Shown piece after piece: positions 29,720 through 34,606 of a stretch of 34,606 nt of DNA. Under the pieces are notes generated by a model. The model was given only the letters and a program-made list of their open reading frames with translations. It was not told the DNA's origin and ran no database searches. This DNA comes from Fibrobacter sp. (GTDB lineage Bacteria; Fibrobacterota; Fibrobacteria; Fibrobacterales; Fibrobacteraceae). Where the stretch lies: positions 1 through 34,606 of the forward strand of contig JAFZOV010000131.1 in assembly GCA_017550445.1 (NCBI GenBank). The letters run 5' to 3'. Numbering within the stretch: position 1 is the stretch's first letter; each line of letters starts with the position of its first letter. Position numbers and translations under genes: made by a program.

Positions 29720-31432
29720 TTACATCTGCCTAATGGGGAACAGTCCGAGCAAATCGAGTACGTTTTCGAGCACGATCTGTGTGGCTTGCACCAGGAAGAG
29801 TCTGGACTTTTCTTCGGCGCTACCGAGCACGCGGTCTTCGTGGATGAACTTGTGTGCGGCTTCGGCGATTTCCAAGGCGTACTGCGCGAGTACGCTCGGT
29901 TCGTCAGCGGCAACGGCATCCAGAATCTTCTTGCCCTTCTTGGCGAGCAGGTTGATGAGGCTGTAGGCGGCGTCGTCACCGAGCTGAGCCATGTCCACAT
30001 CGGCAATGTTCACCGTGTAGCCGGCCTTGCGCATAATGCTGCAAAGACGTACATGGGCGTTCTGCACATACGGACCGGTATCGCCTTCGAAGCTCATGAC
30101 AGCATCCCAGTCAAAGCGCACATCCTTCAGGCGGCTGTTCTTCAAGTCGTTAAAGGTAAGGGCGGAAATACCGATCTGGCGTGCGATGAGTTCCTTGTTT
30201 TCGAGACCCGGATTCTTCTGGTCGATGAATTCGAGAATCTTCTTCTGTGCGGCTTCAATCACGTCGCGGAGAAGGCTTGCGGTACCTGTACGGGTCTTGC
30301 CCTTTTCCCACTTGCCGTCGACCATCTGCAGGATTACGCCGAACGGAATGTGGTACATGTCCTTGTACCATTCGCGGCCCATCTTCTTGAGTACGTGGAA
30401 TACCTGCTTAAAGTGCAGAGCCTGTCCCAAGTCCACCACGTAAAGGCACTTGTCAAAGTTGTATTCCTTCTTGCGGTAGCAGGCGGCAGCCAAGTCGCGC
30501 GTTGCGTACAGCGTGGAGCCGTCGCTCTTGCGAATCAGGCAGGGGTTCAGGTCGAATTCGTCGAGCATCACCACGTCCAAATCCTGGCTTTTCACCATCA
30601 GGTTCTTTTCGCGGAGTTCGTCGAGAATGGCCGGAATCTTGTCTTCGAAGAAGGATTCGCCGGTGTAGTGGTCGAAACCCACGCCCATCATATCGTAAAT
30701 GCGCATGAGTTCCTTGAGCGTTGCCGCGCGGAAGGCCGTCCAAAGCTTGCGGTAGAATTCATCGCCCTGTTCGAGCTTGGTGAATGCGGCGCGCGCTTCG
30801 TCTTCGAGGCCGGGTTCTTCTTTGCTGGCCTTGGAGAAGGCGGCGTAAAGGATGTTCAATTCCTTCACGGTGAGGCTATCGAGCGTGGCATCGTCCGTCG
30901 GGCGCTTTTCGCGCAGGTACATCACGATGAGCTTGCCGAATGCGGTGCCCCAGTCGCCGAGGTGGTTGATGCGTTCCACCTTGTAGCCTGCTGCCTTGTA
31001 GATGCGGGAAAGCGAGTTTCCGATCATCGTCGAACGCAGGTGGTGGAAGGCGAGTTCTTTACCGATGTTCGGGGAGCTAAAGTCGATGCAGACGACCTTG
31101 CCGTTCGGCGCTGCGTGGCCGTATTCCAAACCCTTGGCGGCGATTTCTTCGAGCGTCGATTTGGCGAGGAAGCTGCGGTCGATGAAGAAATTCAGGTAAC
31201 CGTTCACGGCTTCCACCTTCGAGAGCCCTGCAGGGAGTTTCACCTGGGCGGCGAGCTCTTCGGCAATCATCTTCGGGGCCTTGCGCATCACCTTCGCGAG
31301 CGAAAAGCAAGGAATGGTGAAGTTGCCGTGCGTGGTGTCAGGCGGCACGGAGATAAGCTTGAGTGCGGCATCCTTTTCGAAGGAACCGGTAGCGGCGAGC
31401 GCTTCTGCGATTTCTTGCTCAAACGAGTTCAT
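29720..31432 (-). CDS. argS: Arginyl-tRNA synthetase
   Basis: A 570-aa class I synthetase. The N-terminal additional domain is followed by DFSSPNIGKELAFHHLRSTMIGNSL, with the HIGH-equivalent HHLRS. Next come NHLGDWGTAFGKLI, the tRNA-binding helices, the degenerate KMSKS loop in WEKGKTRTGTASLLRDV, and the C-terminal anticodon-binding helices with MSFEGDTGPYVQNAHVRL. No frameshift is seen. The start ATG overlaps the end of rsfS by 14 bases, so both are made from one transcript. Its codon bias leaves long antisense open frames. A terminator is not clear; a repeat follows the stop. Confidence 0.96.
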   Translation of the reverse strand: MNSFEQEIAEALAATGSFEKDAALKLISVPPDTTHGNFTIPCFSLAKVMRKAPKMIAEELAAQVKLPAGLSKVEAVNGYLNFFIDRSFLAKSTLEEIAAKGLEYGHAAPNGKVVCIDFSSPNIGKELAFHHLRSTMIGNSLSRIYKAAGYKVERINHLGDWGTAFGKLIVMYLREKRPTDDATLDSLTVKELNILYAAFSKASKEEPGLEDEARAAFTKLEQGDEFYRKLWTAFRAATLKELMRIYDMMGVGFDHYTGESFFEDKIPAILDELREKNLMVKSQDLDVVMLDEFDLNPCLIRKSDGSTLYATRDLAAACYRKKEYNFDKCLYVVDLGQALHFKQVFHVLKKMGREWYKDMYHIPFGVILQMVDGKWEKGKTRTGTASLLRDVIEAAQKKILEFIDQKNPGLENKELIARQIGISALTFNDLKNSRLKDVRFDWDAVMSFEGDTGPYVQNAHVRLCSIMRKAGYTVNIADVDMAQLGDDAAYSLINLLAKKGKKILDAVAADEPSVLAQYALEIAEAAHKFIHEDRVLGSAEEKSRLFLVQATQIVLENVLDLLGLFPIRQM

Positions 31433-31832
31433 TGTCGTCGGCCTTCTTGTCGTTAGTCTTTACAAAGTCGGTTTCGTCGAGATCCACAATCTTGCCGTCG
31501 GCATACAGACGGTCGAGCGAAATCTCGTTACGCTTTTCTTCTTCGAACAGGTGAACCATCAGGTCGAGGCCTGCGTCGAACACTGCCCAGCGAACGCCTT
31601 CCTTGTATTCCACGCCAACAGACGGGAGCTTGTTGGCCTTGAATTCCTTGCGCAGTTCATTCAAAATAGCCTGCATCTGGGCTTCACTTTCGCAGGTTGC
31701 CACCAAGAAGTAGTCGGTGACGTCTTTAATGCCGCGCAGGTCAATCAGCTGCACGTTCTGGGCGCGGAGCTCAAACAAAATGCTTGCGCCGACTTGGACG
31801 GACTGGGGAAGTTCTTGTTTATTCGTTGTCAT
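31419..31832 (-). CDS. rsfS: Ribosomal silencing factor RsfS (YbeB/Iojap)
   Basis: A 137-aa protein that binds ribosomal protein L14 and blocks subunit joining in slow growth. Family segments visible are VQLIDLRGIKDVTDYFLVATCESEAQMQAI, YKEGVRWAVFDAGLDLMVHLF and the C-terminal EISLDRLYADGKIV. It overlaps the LytR_C lipoprotein gene by 14 bases at its start and argS by 14 bases at its end, so the three are translationally linked. Confidence 0.93.
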   Translation of the reverse strand: MTTNKQELPQSVQVGASILFELRAQNVQLIDLRGIKDVTDYFLVATCESEAQMQAILNELRKEFKANKLPSVGVEYKEGVRWAVFDAGLDLMVHLFEEEKRNEISLDRLYADGKIVDLDETDFVKTNDKKADDNELV

Positions 31833-32259
31833 CTGTTTCTCCCTGTTCGGGTTCTATGATATGTTCAAAATCTTTTCCGATATACACGGCTGCGTCTACC
31901 ACGGCGCGACTACTGTGCACGACCAGCACGTTGTCGGTCTTGAGGGCTTGCGCAAGCGCCTTGGCGCCTTCCCATTCGGGGTTTCTAAGCACAAGTACCG
32001 TTTCGTCGTAGTTCTGCAATCTGTCGTTTCTAGAACTGACGATGTCAAACCCGTTTTCGCGCAGGTAAGAACGCATCTTGGCGGCAGCACCTTGCATTCC
32101 GCAGCTGTTCAACACTTCGACATCACCCTTGTAGGTGCGCTTGACCTTTACGACTTGAGCTTTTTTTTGCTCCTCTTCGCAACCAGTCAAAAACAACAGC
32201 GACAACAAAGCCACTGCCGCAAAAGATGAGCGAAATGTTTTGGTGTACATCAGGGACAT
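31819..32259 (-). CDS. LytR_C-domain lipoprotein
   Basis: A 146-aa protein. The signal peptide ends LLFLTGC with lipidated Cys27. A LytR C-terminal-type domain follows: VEVLNSCGMQGAAAKMRSYLRENGFDIV, then YDETVLVLRNPEWEGAKALAQAL. This domain, found in cell-wall LytR-Cps2A-Psr proteins and alone in many others, has no assigned catalytic role. Here it is alone, without the catalytic LCP domain. It stands directly before rsfS, an arrangement I recall from other bacteria. A second Met at residue 4 could be the true start. Confidence 0.8.
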   Translation of the reverse strand: MSLMYTKTFRSSFAAVALLSLLFLTGCEEEQKKAQVVKVKRTYKGDVEVLNSCGMQGAAAKMRSYLRENGFDIVSSRNDRLQNYDETVLVLRNPEWEGAKALAQALKTDNVLVVHSSRAVVDAAVYIGKDFEHIIEPEQGETDDNE

Positions 32260-32282
32260 TTTTCAGTTAAAATTTAGAAAAA

Positions 32283-32870
32283 TTATCTGCAATAATATGG
32301 GGTGCGCCAAGGGCATCCGCCGTATAAATAGCGGCCAGGACCGTAAGCCTTGAATGCATCGTTCTCGTTGATGAACATCAGCCTAAAGCTCATGTTATCA
32401 TTGGGCTTGTATTCCAACGCAATATCAGGAAGAACGACATCGACATTACCCTGTCTTACATCTTCTTTTGCAATAGGAGTGCCAAAGCGGAAGTTGGAAT
32501 ACAGCGGCATCCAAAGTCCTACGTTTGCGTATAAATGAAGCTCCGGTGTGAATTCGTAGGCGAGGTGAGCCATGTAGCTCTGCTGGGCAAAACTACCGAA
32601 TGTGCCTCCCATAAAGCTCACGGAGTAGGTGTATGCCACTTTTAATGCCGGATCGAATGTCTCATGACGTACTAAACGATCGGGATCGAAATGCTCGCGG
32701 TTCCATGGAATTCCATCGTCGGGAACTACGTAGACGGTATCCACGATCGTATCTTTTTGCGCGGTTTTTACAAGGGTAGAATCATTTTTGCTAACAACAG
32801 AGTCTGCCTTTACGGGGCTTTCCGCAAAGGCCAATGCTACGAGCATGATTGTCAAAAACAACAACCGCAT
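32283..32870 (-). CDS. Small exported protein of unknown function
   Basis: A 195-aa protein with a signal peptide (1-16, cut near AFA-ES). A Ser/Thr/Val/Asp-rich linker (about 17-50) leads into a part with alternating strands (LKVAYTYSVSFMGGTFG, SYMAHLAYEFTPELHLYANVGLWMPLYS, VDVVLPDIALEYKPNDNMSFRLMFINEN) that may form a small outer-membrane or periplasmic barrel. It ends with a Cys/Tyr/Pro-rich tail (GGCPWRTPYYC). No family is recognised. TATATT (32882-32877) lies seven bases before the ATG, so the mRNA could start at the ATG. Confidence 0.65.
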   Translation of the reverse strand: MRLLFLTIMLVALAFAESPVKADSVVSKNDSTLVKTAQKDTIVDTVYVVPDDGIPWNREHFDPDRLVRHETFDPALKVAYTYSVSFMGGTFGSFAQQSYMAHLAYEFTPELHLYANVGLWMPLYSNFRFGTPIAKEDVRQGNVDVVLPDIALEYKPNDNMSFRLMFINENDAFKAYGPGRYLYGGCPWRTPYYCR

Positions 32871-32876
32871 GCTAGG

Positions 32877-32882
32877 AATATA
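32877..32882 (-). promoter_or_regulatory. Possible leaderless promoter box
   Basis: TATATT on the minus strand is followed by six bases and the ATG of the small exported protein, which places the expected transcription start on the A of the start codon. No -35 is evident. Confidence 0.35.
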
Positions 32883-32912
32883 GATAATTCTGAATGAGGT
32901 GCGCCCGCGACG

Positions 32913-33260
32913 CTACACGATTTCATTTTTGGCGTTCACGTGGATAACTGTGGGCTTCCACGTTTTTGCTTCGTCTTCGCTCATGGTGGCGTAGGCGACG
33001 ATAATCACCAGGTCTCCGGGCTGTACCAAACGGGCTGCTGCACCGTTCAGGCAAATAACACCGGAACCGACCGGGCCTTCAATAACGTAGGTGTCCAGGC
33101 GGTTGCCATTGTTCACGTCAAGAACGCCTACTTTTTCGAAGGGGAGGATGTTTGCGGCATCCATCAAGTCGCGAGCAATAGTAATCGAACCCTCGTAATT
33201 GAGGTTTGCGTCGGTTACAGTTGCGCGATGAATTTTGCTTTTGAGTAATTCCAGCTGCAT
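32913..33260 (-). CDS. panD: Aspartate 1-decarboxylase (pyruvoyl enzyme)
   Basis: The 115-aa precursor that makes beta-alanine for pantothenate and CoA. The self-cleavage site is Gly24-Ser25 in NYEGSITI; Ser25 becomes the pyruvoyl group. Downstream are [14 protein letters not shown] with Tyr58 and [27 protein letters not shown]. The start is ATG 33260 ([13 protein letters not shown]), which matches the usual N-terminus. The 51 extra in-frame codons upstream overlap the previous gene and are unlike PanD. It lies seven bases after that gene. Confidence 0.95.
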   Translation of the reverse strand: MQLELLKSKIHRATVTDANLNYEGSITIARDLMDAANILPFEKVGVLDVNNGNRLDTYVIEGPVGSGVICLNGAAARLVQPGDLVIIVAYATMSEDEAKTWKPTVIHVNAKNEIV

Positions 33261-33267
33261 GATGCGC

Positions 33268-34011
33268 TTAGAACTTGACATTGAAGAATCCCGCAACGCC
33301 CTTTTCCGGGGTCGGGAGAATGCCGTAGCTGAAGCGGTTTGCGTCCGGGTTGCTGTCCCACTGGGTGCTGAAGAAAGCGTCAGCAAAGGACCAAATGTGA
33401 GCTCCTGCCACAAAAATCAAACCATACCACCAAGCGGAATTGCCATCGATTGCAAGGTAAACCGTTGCACCGACGCTTACACCCCATAAGGCGTCAATCC
33501 AAATGGCTTTCATGGATTCCTGCTTGTGCCACTGATACAGCGAGGGGACGAGCAAAGAAAGGTAGGCATAGCCTTGATCGCCAGAATGGTTGCGGTAAGA
33601 ACGGTCGATGTCGGCATCTTCGAGGCCGCCAGAACGCTGGGCGAGCCAATCCTCTTCGGATACGCCGAGTTTTTCCCAAGGTTTCTGCAAGTATTCAGAC
33701 GGACGAACGCCCATTTCTACGAGGCTGGTCAGCTTGGCTCTAGTGATGCCTTCTTGCTTGGCCTGCTGGAATTCCCACTGGGTAAGTCCCATTTCTTCGT
33801 AGTTGAATCCCTGCCATTCGTCTGCAGAAGCGGTTGCTTCGCCGACTTTGGGGGCTTCGGCTTCTTCGCTGCTGTTGTCAGCGAAAGCGTCGTCTGTTTC
33901 TTCGGATGCCCCGTAAGAATAGGAATCTTCGGAAGATTCGTCGTCAAACTGTGCGAACGCAATGGAGCCGCACAAAAGCACCGTTGTGAGAATCTTGCAC
34001 CAATTCGCCAT
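33268..34011 (-). CDS. Exported/membrane protein related to the 5322-7495 pair
   Basis: A 247-aa protein with a signal peptide (about 1-20, cut near AFA-QF). A very acidic Ser/Glu/Asp/Ala stretch (about 21-60) follows, then [26 protein letters not shown], then hydrophobic segments ([60 protein letters not shown]). It ends in FFNVKF. The LLVP-LYQW element and the NVKF end recall the proteins at 5322-6785 and 6785-7495. The start is ATG 34011, with GGAAGAA about seven bases upstream; an in-frame TTG precedes it. Function is unknown. It lies directly below tRNA-Leu. Confidence 0.65.
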   Translation of the reverse strand: MANWCKILTTVLLCGSIAFAQFDDESSEDSYSYGASEETDDAFADNSSEEAEAPKVGEATASADEWQGFNYEEMGLTQWEFQQAKQEGITRAKLTSLVEMGVRPSEYLQKPWEKLGVSEEDWLAQRSGGLEDADIDRSYRNHSGDQGYAYLSLLVPSLYQWHKQESMKAIWIDALWGVSVGATVYLAIDGNSAWWYGLIFVAGAHIWSFADAFFSTQWDSNPDANRFSYGILPTPEKGVAGFFNVKF

Positions 34012-34033
34012 CAATTTCTTCCTTCAAAAATAA

Positions 34034-34117
34034 TGCCGGGGGAGGGAATCGAACCCTCACACTCTCGCGAGTACCGGATTTTGAGTCCGGCGCGTCTACC
34101 AATTTCACCACCCCGGC
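34034..34117 (-). tRNA. tRNA-Leu (anticodon CAA)
   Basis: The 84 nt on the minus strand have the acceptor GCCGGGG/CCCCGGC, an anticodon stem CCGGA/TCCGG with loop CTCAAAA (CAA, reads UUG), and a long variable arm with ACTC/GAGT, the mark of class II tRNAs. The T-arm GAGGG/CCCTC carries loop TTCGATT. The discriminator is A and CCA is not encoded. A core promoter box lies at 34130-34137. Confidence 0.96.
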
Positions 34118-34129
34118 TCGGGGTTTGCT

Positions 34130-34137
34130 CAAATATA
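34130..34137 (-). promoter_or_regulatory. Core promoter box TATATTTG of tRNA-Leu
   Basis: It is identical to the boxes of the two tRNA-Glu genes and lies 12 bases before the tRNA 5' end. No TTGACA-like -35 is seen at 17 bases. Confidence 0.6.
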
Positions 34138-34196
34138 GAACAATTTCCGTTTTTTTGCAGGGGGAATCTGCGAAAAAAGCGTTTTTTGTTGCAAAA

Positions 34197-34606
34197 TTAC
34201 CTTTTCAAAAGGGGCTGAAATTCGATTTTTAGGGGAGCAAGCTTGTTTGCTGCAAAATCAACGGCTTGATCTTTTGTCTCAAAATGTCCGGTTTGAACAA
34301 GGTAAAGAATTCTTTCTCCACGGGGCTGCTCGGCGATCGTGCAGGAAATTTTCTGCTTTTTGAGGTTCGTGACCAGCAAATCGGCGTTGGTTTTGGTTCC
34401 GAATGCGCCCAACTGTAGGGTCCAGTATTCTGCTGTCGGGCTAATTGTTGCCGGTGCCGATGCGGTAGCTGGTGTCGGAGCTGCAACCGGAGTTGGTGCC
34501 GGAGCTGCTTTAGCCTGTTCCTTGGGCTGTTCGACTACTGGTGCCGGTTCGGGTGCGGCTGTCTGCGTGGTTGGAGCGGCCTTTGCGGCCTGAACGGCCT
34601 TCAGCG
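34197..34606 (-). CDS. SPOR-domain protein (C-terminal part, runs off the window)
   Basis: The last 136 codons of a longer gene whose 5' end is beyond the window. The visible part is a long Ala/Pro/Gln/Thr-rich linker, typical of periplasmic spacers (AAPAPTPVAAPTPATASAPA). It is followed by a SPOR-type domain (about the last 75 residues: EYWTLQLGAFGTKTNADLL, GERILYLVQTGHFETKDQAVDFA). SPOR domains bind denuded septal peptidoglycan, so a cell-division or peptidoglycan-remodelling role is expected. A TTG near 34412 is not a start, since the frame continues upstream. No terminator is clear before tRNA-Leu. Confidence 0.85.
   Translation of the reverse strand, partial: LKAVQAAKAAPTTQTAAPEPAPVVEQPKEQAKAAPAPTPVAAPTPATASAPATISPTAEYWTLQLGAFGTKTNADLLVTNLKKQKISCTIAEQPRGERILYLVQTGHFETKDQAVDFAANKLAPLKIEFQPLLKR

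Noticed and set aside
29786..31456. 556-codon open frame antisense to argS
   Set aside because: Same effect as above: biased argS codons leave few stops on the other strand. It shows no motif and no ribosome site.
34197..34412. Complete 71-aa SPOR protein starting at 34412
   Set aside because: The frame stays open upstream to the window edge and encodes a matching Ala/Pro linker, so this is the tail of a longer protein.

Overview
The window looks like a chromosomal segment of a Fibrobacter-type bacterium (Fibrobacterota, FCB group). Four things point there: a FISUMP-type protein (the Fibrobacter succinogenes major paralogous domain) at 28512-29627; a poly-serine-linker secreted protein at 5322-6785; an EF-G of the mitochondrial EFG1/spdEFG1 type; and promoters with a TAnnTTTG core box, as known in the related Bacteroidetes. 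There are no insertion sequences, phage genes or CRISPR arrays. The content is mostly housekeeping genes mixed with lineage-specific envelope proteins.

Layout. 1-480: two identical tRNA-Glu genes on the minus strand with four related terminators and degenerate tRNA 3'-tail fragments. 505-4857: plus-strand envelope/isoprenoid operon (ABC exporter-like protein, ICMT-like methyltransferase, Kdo transferase WaaA, IspH). 4868-5270: rpmB with promoter and terminators. 5322-7495: two overlapping genes for secreted/membrane proteins. 7651-11875: RND efflux adaptor lipoprotein and pump, preceded by a heptamer tandem repeat. 11919-13190: membrane-anchored AAA+ ATPase, convergent with a DivIC/FtsB-like gene and dprA; dprA is divergent from mazG with overlapping start codons. 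15200-15946: no coding gene, but a candidate structured small RNA with terminator, then four CATATAAA/TTTATATG dyads. 15947-18076: fusA, divergent from a TRL-like lipoprotein gene. 18720-22068: minus-strand run (DEAD-box helicase, methionine aminopeptidase, a small unknown gene, an EcsC-like gene) separated by AT-rich imperfect inverted repeats. 22281-24331: an AT-rich island with a large operator-like dyad and a divergent secreted subtilase. 24338-28411: minus-strand run purU, small membrane protein, pyrE, lipoprotein, outer-membrane-like protein. 28512-29627: FISUMP protein. 29720-32259: overlapping trio LytR_C lipoprotein-rsfS-argS. 32283-34117: small secreted protein, panD, envelope protein and tRNA-Leu. 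The end of the window holds the C-terminal part of a SPOR-domain protein.

Genes that work together: WaaA with envelope proteins; purU and pyrE (nucleotide and one-carbon metabolism); RsfS, ArgS, EF-G, L28, MetAP and the tRNAs (translation); the RND pair (efflux). The most unusual features are the dyad array at 15519-15786, the tRNA-tail/terminator array at 1-430, the 37-bp dyad upstream of the subtilase, and the repeated TAnnTTTG promoters, several of which lie so close to the start codon that near-leaderless mRNAs are expected.
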